NCBI GenBank assembly: GCA_003513895.1 | Contig: DOSU01000077.1 | Coordinates: 1 to 8,349, forward strand | DNA: 8,349 nt | DNA from: Rikenellaceae bacterium | Lineage (GTDB): Bacteria; Bacteroidota; Bacteroidia; Bacteroidales; UBA932 | Direction of reading: 5' to 3' | In this document: piece after piece, positions 1 through 5,399 of the stretch | How the letters are laid out: every line of letters starts with the position of its first letter | Numbering within the stretch: the first letter of the stretch is position 1 | Program-made: the position numbers and the translations under genes | Notes under the pieces: model-generated | Told to the model about the DNA's origin: nothing | Database searches by the model: none | Seen by the model: only the letters and a program-made list of their open reading frames with translations

Positions 1-20
1 GGTGCTCCTTCGTCGCAGGT
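1..20 (+). repeat. possible degenerate copy of the GC-rich hairpin repeat
   Basis: The first 20 bases match the core of the repeat found at 186 and 8214 at about 14 of 20 positions, beginning with the same GGTGC and keeping the CG..CGC spacing. It touches the window edge, so any upstream part is not visible. The similarity could be chance in GC-rich sequence. Apart from the repeat at 186 and the palindrome at 230, bases 21-358 show no supportable gene; 60-185 is plain AT-rich sequence. Confidence 0.25.
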
Positions 21-185
21 CTACGCCTTCGGCTGAAAGTTGCTGATAACAGTGCCAAGTCTTGAAAATTACCTATCTAAACCTCACATTATCAAGGTAT
101 AACACAAAATTCTCTGTTTTTTTATGGGAAATTATTTTGTAAAGCACTTAAATACAGCATTTTCTAAAAAATTCTGCCAGAATAT

Positions 186-225
186 ATGGTGCGGCTTCGC
201 TGCGGTGTAAGACCCATGCGGCCGG
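186..225 (+). repeat. GC-rich hairpin repeat, copy C (40 bp)
   Basis: This 40-base unit matches 8214-8253 at 33 of 40 positions, in the same orientation. It has two blocks: a small hairpin (GCGGC, three-base loop, GCTGC, one G-T wobble) and a second block, GACCC followed by CGGCCGG. Several differences from the other copy are C-to-T changes that keep the hairpin foldable. The unit is intergenic and lies just outside the nested palindrome. It resembles a REP-like extragenic element; its function is not known from sequence. Confidence 0.65.
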
Positions 226-229
226 AGAG

Positions 230-367
230 GGATTTTAACGGCGTACTTTGGTGTAAAGTGCTAATAAAGAGCGTTATAAACAATTCGGTTCTTGCATATT
301 TTGCAAGAACCGAATTGTTAAATAGTTATAATATAGATAGTTACACCAAAGTACGCCGTTAAATACC
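230..367. repeat. nested inverted repeat: outer arms around an inner hairpin
   Basis: The outer arms 234-256 and 341-363 are perfect 23-base reverse complements; allowing two mismatches they extend to 230-256 and 341-367. Between them, 279-296 and 302-319 form a second perfect 18-base stem with a 5-base loop. The right outer arm contains the TAA stop codon (359-361) of the nuclease gene and its last codon. The element is flanked by copy C of the GC-rich repeat. No convincing target-site duplication is visible. It could be a bidirectional terminator, a MITE-like non-autonomous element, or a DNA cruciform or protein-binding site. Confidence 0.85.
279..319. terminator. inner hairpin, possible bidirectional terminator
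   Basis: A perfect 18-base stem (279-296 with 302-319) with loop TATTT lies 40 bases beyond the nuclease stop codon. On the minus strand the stem is followed by TTTAT rather than a long T run, so it is a strong hairpin but a weak classical intrinsic terminator. Its position at the end of a minus-strand gene favours a transcript-end role. Confidence 0.45.
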
Positions 368-1198
368 ACACAAATCCTTAATCTCAGCAAGGATATTAAG
401 TTGCTTTGTTCTGTCAATGTTAAGATTGTTAAGTACTTCCGGTGCTTCCAAAACTTGCCGGCAAGTAACAATTGTCTGTGCCATAAGTCGTTGTTTTTCA
501 GGGATTGACAGCCTGGTTAAAACGGTAATAGGAAAGATTTTTTCTCTATCAATTATCTCCTTAAGTCCATTCCCAACAGGGAAGTCCCAGCTGAGTAATT
601 TTAAACCGCTGCAAACGCCGTATGATGTTGCATCATCTGTAAACCGGGTGTTTGTAACCACTCCACCATAAAAAGTATAATCTGCCAATTCCGGCTTTTC
701 CTTCCTAACCTTGATAATGTCATCCACTCTCGAACGGATATAAAGAGGAACTTGCACATTTGCAGTTTTAGCGGTTGTAAGATAATATTTACACTCAATA
801 AACGTTTGGCTTTTCCCCATTGATGCAATAACATCAACTTCGTGAGTGACACAATGCCCCTGCAGCGTTTGAGCAACTTGTACATCGTAGCCGATAGCCT
901 TGAACACCTGTCCAACAAAATGCTCGAAAGGATGACCTGTTGGACCTAGCTCCATCATGGCTTTTTTTAGTTTGTAGCGAGATGCAACAGTCAAAGTTTT
1001 CTTTCGTAAAAGCGAAAAAGCCCTGTCATAAATTTTCCTGCTGGAAATTCCGTCAAAAATCCATGACTCAACATCTTTCAAAATTGGTTCAATAACACTA
1101 TCGGCAGCACCGGAACGTTGCAGCGACCTTCTTAATTTTTCCGAAGAAAAGGGCTCCAAGTCACCGGAGGCTTTTCTTATTAGTAGTTTCTTATCCAT
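359..1198 (-). CDS. ATP-cone domain protein with Mrr-like restriction endonuclease domain
   Basis: Predicted 279-residue cytoplasmic nuclease with two modules. Residues 4-85 look like an ATP-cone (LIRKASGDLEPFSSEKLRRS at the start, then a helical region ending RYKLKKAMMELGP), the nucleotide-binding regulatory domain known from NrdR and class I ribonucleotide reductase. Residues 88-205 look like a PD-(D/E)XK nuclease of the Mrr type: the helix PFEHFVGQVFKAIGYDV, then HEVDVIA with candidate catalytic Asp122, then FIECKYY with Glu135 and Lys137. Residues 210-279 are helical and may be a small DNA-binding or helix-hairpin-helix-like tail. The ATG at 1198 is chosen because the ATP-cone begins right after it; there is no clear Shine-Dalgarno site. 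It is monocistronic by appearance. No methyltransferase lies in the window, so a classical restriction-modification pair is not supported; a type IV or nucleotide-gated role is inference. Confidence 0.85.
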   Translation of the reverse strand: MDKKLLIRKASGDLEPFSSEKLRRSLQRSGAADSVIEPILKDVESWIFDGISSRKIYDRAFSLLRKKTLTVASRYKLKKAMMELGPTGHPFEHFVGQVFKAIGYDVQVAQTLQGHCVTHEVDVIASMGKSQTFIECKYYLTTAKTANVQVPLYIRSRVDDIIKVRKEKPELADYTFYGGVVTNTRFTDDATSYGVCSGLKLLSWDFPVGNGLKEIIDREKIFPITVLTRLSIPEKQRLMAQTIVTCRQVLEAPEVLNNLNIDRTKQLNILAEIKDLCGI

Positions 1199-1226
1199 GA
1201 AGTTTTAATATTCGTTTGAATCATCA

Positions 1227-1234
1227 CAAATTTA
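1227..1234 (-). promoter_or_regulatory. candidate -7 promoter box for the nuclease gene
   Basis: On the minus strand this reads TAAATTTG, an exact match to the Bacteroidota -7 consensus TAnnTTTG, 28 bases before the ATG at 1198. No matching -33 TTTG was found at the usual 19-21 base spacing. Because the region is AT-rich, a chance match is possible. Confidence 0.4.
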
Positions 1235-1248
1235 CTTAAAATATATGT

Positions 1249-1530
1249 CTAACCGATATACCCTTTTATTGCTTCTATATAATCTTCGAAAGCTTTTTGA
1301 CCTTGAGCAGTTATGCGGCATGTAGTTCGAGGCCTTTTGCCAAGGAAACTTTTTGCAACTTCTATATATCCGGCTTCACTAAGTTTTTCCAGTTGTACAC
1401 TGAGGTTCCCGGCAGTTGCTCCGGTTTTTTCTCTCAGGAAGACAAAATCGGCCTCTTCCAGCGACATTAGCAGGGATACAACTGCAAGCCTAAGCTGGGA
1501 ATGAAGCAGAGGATCCAGCTCTTTAAACAT
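1249..1530 (-). CDS. winged-helix transcriptional regulator (HTH_34 type)
   Basis: A 93-residue single-domain DNA-binding protein. It opens with DPLLHSQLRLAVVSLL, continues with a helix-turn-helix (EEADFVFLREKTGATAGNLS, then VQLEKLSEAGYIEV as recognition helix), and ends in a basic wing (KSFLGKRPRTTCRIT, residues 60-74). This arrangement is typical of the small MarR/PadR-like winged-helix family annotated as HTH_34. No ligand-binding domain is present. Its ATG lies inside the last codons of the upstream membrane-protein gene (8-base overlap), and an AGGAG sits only 2 bases before the ATG, so translational coupling is likely. The inferred job is to control its own two-gene operon and perhaps others; the signal is unknown. 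Confidence 0.88.
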   Translation of the reverse strand: MFKELDPLLHSQLRLAVVSLLMSLEEADFVFLREKTGATAGNLSVQLEKLSEAGYIEVAKSFLGKRPRTTCRITAQGQKAFEDYIEAIKGYIG

Positions 1531-2125
1531 TGCTCCTGTTTTTTTGCTGTTTTCTAAATGCCGAATTTAGTATGTGTCCCGGAATAATCAGCATTATCGC
1601 AGACATAGCGGCAAAAACGAGAATCTGACTTTTCCATGAAACCAACAGTAATACAAAACTTAAAACAATCCCAATAAATCCGGCAATTGAAGCTGGTTTA
1701 AACTTGAGAACCAGGCCGGACATAGCAACACCGGCTGTTACAAGTAAAGACATTATAAACAGAATAGGCAAAAGAGTATAGTCATATAAAATACTGATGG
1801 ACACAAGAATTGTACATACACCAATAACAATCCATATTTTGGAAATAACACTTCCTATGAAAGTGACAGACCCCGTTTGAGATTTGCTTTTCATGAAGAA
1901 CATTGCCGGGTAGCCTATAACCGGAATAAGAAACCATAGCCACATAACGGAGTGATTCCCGGTAAAATTAAGCAGGCCGTAAACAAGGAGCGATACGCAA
2001 ACGCCCAGATACCCCCAGAGCAGAAATATATTTCCGCCGCCTCTTTCAAGTTTGTTTTTAGTCTCACTAATCATTTTTGAAATCAGTTCCAGACTCTCTT
2101 TTTCAGATAAAATTTTCTCTTCCAT
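1523..2125 (-). CDS. six-helix integral membrane protein, operon partner of the winged-helix regulator
   Basis: A 200-residue protein with a charged, helical N-terminal segment of about 30 residues (MEEKILSEKESLELISKMI) and then about six hydrophobic segments near residues 31-53, 60-78, 92-113, 117-140, 146-163 and 167-188, ending in a basic tail (RKQQKNRSNV) that should face the cytoplasm. No catalytic or transport motif is recognised. Pairing of such a membrane protein with an HTH_34 regulator in an overlapping two-gene operon is a common arrangement in Bacteroidota; a sensing or regulator-sequestering role is inference. The ATG at 2125 gives a sensible start without a Shine-Dalgarno site. 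Confidence 0.8.
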   Translation of the reverse strand: MEEKILSEKESLELISKMISETKNKLERGGGNIFLLWGYLGVCVSLLVYGLLNFTGNHSVMWLWFLIPVIGYPAMFFMKSKSQTGSVTFIGSVISKIWIVIGVCTILVSISILYDYTLLPILFIMSLLVTAGVAMSGLVLKFKPASIAGFIGIVLSFVLLLVSWKSQILVFAAMSAIMLIIPGHILNSAFRKQQKNRSNV

Positions 2126-2140
2126 AATATTTAATATTTA

Positions 2141-2166
2141 TAAATAAGTTTATAATGCAAACCAAA
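2141..2166. repeat. 26-bp direct repeat, copy 1
   Basis: Matches 2214-2239 at 22 of 26 positions: the first 14 bases (TAAATAAGTTTATA) are identical, four differ, and the last eight (AAACCAAA) are identical. This copy lies 16-41 bases before the start of the membrane-protein gene, where a promoter or operator would be expected. The two copies flank the terminator hairpin. Confidence 0.6.
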
Positions 2167-2171
2167 ATAGT

Positions 2172-2206
2172 GTTAAAAAAGTGCAACCATTATTTCGTTG
2201 CACTTT
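2172..2206 (-). terminator. intrinsic terminator of the mannose-1-phosphate guanylyltransferase gene
   Basis: A perfect 10-base stem (2178-2187 with 2197-2206, minus-strand arms AAAGTGCAAC and GTTGCACTTT) with a 9-base loop is followed on the minus strand by a run of six T before AAC. It lies 40 bases past the stop codon at 2246 and separates that gene from the membrane protein/regulator pair. Confidence 0.8.
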
Positions 2207-2213
2207 GCAAATG

Positions 2214-2239
2214 TAAATAAGTTTATATCATAAACCAAA
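2214..2239. repeat. 26-bp direct repeat, copy 2
   Basis: Second copy of the repeat at 2141-2166, 73 bases away in the same orientation, between the guanylyltransferase stop codon and the terminator hairpin. It may be a second binding site for a regulator or the trace of a local duplication. Confidence 0.6.
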
Positions 2240-2245
2240 TATTAT

Positions 2246-3364
2246 TTACAATATTTTTTTAATGTTCTGAGCTTCCTCCTTACTGCAAACGAGGATAACG
2301 CCCGAAGTTTCAACAACAACCATATCATGAACTCCAAGCAGGGCAATCGTTTTCCCGGTTGTTCCAACTACTATATTTCCTCCGGAGTTGAACTCTTTAA
2401 TAGAAGCTCCCTTTACGATAGTGTTGTTTTCGTTGGCAGGGAATACTTCTGTAAGAGCAGGGTAGGAGCCGATGTCGCTCCAGCCAAAATCAACGGGAAT
2501 AACATAAGTGTTTTTATATTTCTCCATTATCCCAAAGTCAACGGAGATTTTCACGAACTTGTCAAATAACAATTTCAACTGCTCATCTCTGTTTGCCTGG
2601 GAAATTTTACCCAACCCCTCAATCTCTTTCAATACTTCCCAGTGACCCGGCAACTGCTCTTTTATCGCCTTCATCATTGTCGACACCTTAAAAATAAACA
2701 TTCCGCTATTCCACAAGAAACGACCGCTCCTCAGATATTCAACAGCTGTTTCCAGATCCGGTTTCTCGCAAAACCTAAGTACTCTCGTTGGAACCCCAAG
2801 TTCACACCCGACCAATCCTCCATTGACTTCAAGACTGCCGTCGGCTCCTGAGCCCCCCTCGGCAACCAAATCGGCATCTCCGCCGGTCTCCAGATATCCG
2901 TAACCGGTTTCGGGCCGGCTAGGCTTTATTCCCAGAGTAACAATTGCCTCTTCACTCTCTGCCAAATTTATTGCAGTTTGCAGGCTTAAACGGAATTCGG
3001 CCTCGTCTTTAATCAGATGGTCCGATGCCAGCACTACCATTGTTGAATCCGGAAAGCGTCTCTCAATTTCTATGCATCCGAATCCGATTGCAGCAGCAGT
3101 ATCTTTAAATGAAGGTTCAATGATTACATTTCTGGAAGGGAGCATTGGCAACTCTTCAAGAACAGCCTTTGCCTGTACTGCATTAGTCCCAATAAAAATT
3201 CTTTTGGCAGGAACCATTGGCAGAACCCTGTCTATCGTCATACGGATAAGGCTTCTCTCCTCATCTATCAACCGCAGCAATTGTTTAGGTTTCTCTTTTG
3301 TAGACAATGGCCAGAAACGCTCACCCGAGCCCCCGGCCATAATAAGTACAGTAATATTGGACAT
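2246..3364 (-). CDS. manC: mannose-1-phosphate guanylyltransferase
   Basis: Makes GDP-mannose from mannose-1-phosphate and GTP, the mannose and fucose donor precursor for surface glycans; cytoplasmic. The nucleotidyltransferase signature is complete: GGSGERFWPLS (11-21), EKPKQ (24-28), ASDH (113-116, metal/nucleotide site), PETGYGY (151-157), FCEKPD (198-203), FLWNSGMF (216-223) and DFGWSDIGS (292-300). At 372 residues it is the single-domain form, without the C-terminal cupin isomerase domain of bifunctional ManC enzymes. It carries a glycine-rich insertion of roughly 30 residues between PETGYGY and FCEKPD (about 161-193) that family members usually lack. A candidate promoter lies just upstream and a terminator downstream, so it can be expressed alone, although no terminator separates it from the kinase operon. 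The symbol is by function; manC and manA/rfbM names vary between genomes. Confidence 0.95.
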   Translation of the reverse strand: MSNITVLIMAGGSGERFWPLSTKEKPKQLLRLIDEERSLIRMTIDRVLPMVPAKRIFIGTNAVQAKAVLEELPMLPSRNVIIEPSFKDTAAAIGFGCIEIERRFPDSTMVVLASDHLIKDEAEFRLSLQTAINLAESEEAIVTLGIKPSRPETGYGYLETGGDADLVAEGGSGADGSLEVNGGLVGCELGVPTRVLRFCEKPDLETAVEYLRSGRFLWNSGMFIFKVSTMMKAIKEQLPGHWEVLKEIEGLGKISQANRDEQLKLLFDKFVKISVDFGIMEKYKNTYVIPVDFGWSDIGSYPALTEVFPANENNTIVKGASIKEFNSGGNIVVGTTGKTIALLGVHDMVVVETSGVILVCSKEEAQNIKKIL

Positions 3365-3387
3365 GAATAATCTTTATAAATATTATT

Positions 3388-3395
3388 CAAAGATA
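3388..3395 (-). promoter_or_regulatory. candidate -7 promoter box for the guanylyltransferase gene
   Basis: Minus strand reads TATCTTTG, an exact match to the Bacteroidota consensus TAnnTTTG, 23 bases before the ATG at 3364 in the 57-base gap after the kinase stop codon. No good -33 TTTG is seen. It implies expression independent of the upstream signalling operon. Confidence 0.45.
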
Positions 3396-3421
3396 AGAAA
3401 ATCCCTCCGGAAGCACTTAAG

Positions 3422-4933
3422 TTATTTGCTCTCCGAATATGGAACTATGAAATAAAAGACAGACCCTTTGTCAATTTCGGAAGAGAGTCGGATTTTCCCT
3501 CCCAGCAGTTCGGTGTACCCTTTAGCGATTGTCAATCCCATACCGGCACCGCCAAAATCGTATGGTGTAGACTTTTCTGCCTGACGGAATCTCTCAAAAA
3601 TCAACTCCTGTTTTTCGGTAGGAATTCCAATACCTGTGTCTTCGACATAGAATTCAAGCCAGCTGTCCTTTAAAATACAGCCGTAGTTCACTTTTCCTTC
3701 TTTTGTAAACTTAATTCCGTTATCGATGAGTTTTGCAAGAATCTCGTTAAGTTTAATTTCATCGGAAAGGATACAGGCACCATTTTTATCTGAAAAACGT
3801 TTGAAAGTTAAAGAGATGTTTTTTTCTTTGGCCTTGGGTTCAAATTGATCGTGCAGATTTTTAAAAACATTGTTGATATCCATATTGCCCACATTTAACT
3901 TCACCTTACCGGATGCAAGAGATGCAGTAATCACAATATCATTGATAGTGTCGAGCAACTGGTAACAATTGTTTGAAATTATTTCGATATACTCATCCCT
4001 TTTTTCGACAGGCAAATCCGGTAATTTTAAAAAGTCGGAAAACCCAATAATTGCATTCATAGGGGTACGGATCTCATGAGATATGTTGTTGAGGAAAGCA
4101 GTTTTTAACCTATTGCTCTCTTCTGCTTTTTCAATGGATTCGGTGAGAAAGGACTCCATCTGTTTCCTCTCGCTTATATCTCTGGATATGCCGAAAAGTC
4201 CTGTGGGATTGCCCGAATTATCGAACATTGGACACTTTATTGTGTGAAATGTACGATTTACTCCGTCGGCACATTTTATCTCCTCTTCATAAGTAAACGG
4301 AGCACCGCTCTCGATGACTTTTTTGTCTGCCTTGAAAATCATGTTTGCTTCGGCACCGGAGAAGAAGATAGAGTCATCCTTTCCTATTACATTCTTAGCT
4401 GCAACTCCAAAAGTGCTTTCACCTGTTTCGTTAAGCAGAAGGTATCGCCCTTTGGTATCTTTTATGTAAATTATATCCTGAGCGTTGTTAATTATTGTAT
4501 TGAGCAACTCTCTGTTGGTTTGCAGTTCAAACTCGGTCTTTCTGAATTTGTTCAGCTGTTCGGTAGCATCAAGAGCTCTTTTTGTGGAAAAGCAGAGCCT
4601 CTCCATTCTATCCTTTAGCACATAATCCGTTGCTCCCTGTTTAAGAAGTTCGACTGCCCTGTCTTCGCCGATAGTGCCCGAAATAAATATGAAAGGTACA
4701 TTCGGCCTCAATTCCCTTGCAAGGTGCAGAGCTGTTTGGCCGCTGAAACCGGGTAGTGTATAATCGGCAAAAATTATATCATAATTGTGCCTCTTAAGAT
4801 TTGACACATAGTCTTTCTCGTTATCAACCAAGTCCATTTCAACTTCAAATCCCTCGTTGATAAGAATCTCTTTAATAAGTTCTGAATCTCTTAGTACATC
4901 TTCGAGAAGCAGAGCATACAGCCGAATTTTCAT
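3422..4933 (-). CDS. hybrid sensor histidine kinase: receiver-PAS-HisKA-HATPase
   Basis: A 503-residue soluble protein. Residues 1-120 form a receiver with acidic pair Glu11-Asp12, phospho-acceptor Asp57 (FADYTLPGFSG), Thr87 and Lys107. Residues about 137-254 are a PAS domain with its PAC end (GLFGISRDISERKQ). A HisKA domain follows, with His286 in NNISHEIRTPMNAIIGF, then a HATPase with Asn405 (LIDNGIKFT), Asp432 (VEDTGIGIP) and the glycine-rich lid GGAGMGLTIA (461-470). All catalytic residues are present. No transmembrane segment is seen. An in-frame ATG at 4981 would add 16 residues and overlap the preceding gene by 26 bases; the ATG at 4933 is preferred because the receiver fold begins there, leaving a 22-base gap. 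A receiver placed before a kinase suggests that its activity is set by phosphotransfer from the upstream kinase; its target is not encoded here. Confidence 0.92.
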   Translation of the reverse strand: MKIRLYALLLEDVLRDSELIKEILINEGFEVEMDLVDNEKDYVSNLKRHNYDIIFADYTLPGFSGQTALHLARELRPNVPFIFISGTIGEDRAVELLKQGATDYVLKDRMERLCFSTKRALDATEQLNKFRKTEFELQTNRELLNTIINNAQDIIYIKDTKGRYLLLNETGESTFGVAAKNVIGKDDSIFFSGAEANMIFKADKKVIESGAPFTYEEEIKCADGVNRTFHTIKCPMFDNSGNPTGLFGISRDISERKQMESFLTESIEKAEESNRLKTAFLNNISHEIRTPMNAIIGFSDFLKLPDLPVEKRDEYIEIISNNCYQLLDTINDIVITASLASGKVKLNVGNMDINNVFKNLHDQFEPKAKEKNISLTFKRFSDKNGACILSDEIKLNEILAKLIDNGIKFTKEGKVNYGCILKDSWLEFYVEDTGIGIPTEKQELIFERFRQAEKSTPYDFGGAGMGLTIAKGYTELLGGKIRLSSEIDKGSVFYFIVPYSESK

Positions 4934-4955
4934 ACTAAATTGTATTAAATTATCG

Positions 4956-5399
4956 TTAAATATTGTTTGGCGGCAGTTCATTTACCAGACCCCAAAAAAT
5001 ACCCAATTGCTTGATTGCATCAATAAAACCTGAGAAATTTACAGGCTTAACAACATATGCGTTAACTCCTAAATAATAGCTGTTCAACAAATCTTTGTCT
5101 TCACGGGAAGAGGTGAGCATGACTACAGGAAGCAACCTTAGCTTCGGATCGTTTTTTATCTCCCTAAGAACCTCAATACCATCCATTCTTGGCATTTTAA
5201 TATCGAGCAGCAGAACAGACGGGAGCCCGGGTTCCCTGTTGGCATACTTCCCTTCCATGCGCAGATATTCCAGGGTTTCGACTCCATCCCTAACTACAAC
5301 AACTCTGTTTGCAAGCATACTCTCTTCTAAAGCCTCGAGCGTAAGTTCGATATCCTTTGGATTGTCTTCTGCCAGTAAAATTCTTTTTAGCTCTATCAT
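4956..5399 (-). CDS. single-domain response regulator (CheY/Rcp1-like)
   Basis: A 147-residue stand-alone receiver with Glu11-Asp12, phospho-acceptor Asp66 (LLLDIKMPRMDG), Thr96 (VVMLTSSRE) and Lys118 (YVVKPVNF); all expected residues are present. The spacing and the sequence YVVKPVNFSGFIDAIKQLG match the Rcp1-like group that usually pairs with phytochrome-type and related kinases. There is no output domain, so it should act by protein contact or phosphate shuttling. Its ATG overlaps the kinase stop codon (ATGA), with a good AAAGGAG Shine-Dalgarno (5408-5414) 8 bases upstream, unusual for this window. It sits between two kinases, which fits a relay intermediate. Confidence 0.93.
   Translation of the reverse strand: MIELKRILLAEDNPKDIELTLEALEESMLANRVVVVRDGVETLEYLRMEGKYANREPGLPSVLLLDIKMPRMDGIEVLREIKNDPKLRLLPVVMLTSSREDKDLLNSYYLGVNAYVVKPVNFSGFIDAIKQLGIFWGLVNELPPNNI

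Noticed and set aside
230..367. Complete insertion sequence
   Set aside because: There is no transposase and no clear target duplication at the arm ends; at most this is a non-autonomous element.
274..471. 65-residue minus-strand frame spanning the palindrome and the nuclease gene end
   Set aside because: It is out of frame with the nuclease, has no recognisable features and is probably created by the palindrome sequence.
3072..3455. 127-residue plus-strand reading frame opposite the guanylyltransferase gene
   Set aside because: It lies antisense to a well-supported enzyme gene and its translation shows no domain or motif; the same holds for the other plus-strand frames between 417 and 7381.
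4934..4981. Longer start for the receiver-PAS-kinase gene at 4981
   Set aside because: The extra 16 residues precede the receiver fold, match nothing and overlap the previous gene by 26 bases; the ATG at 4933 fits better, though the longer form is not excluded.
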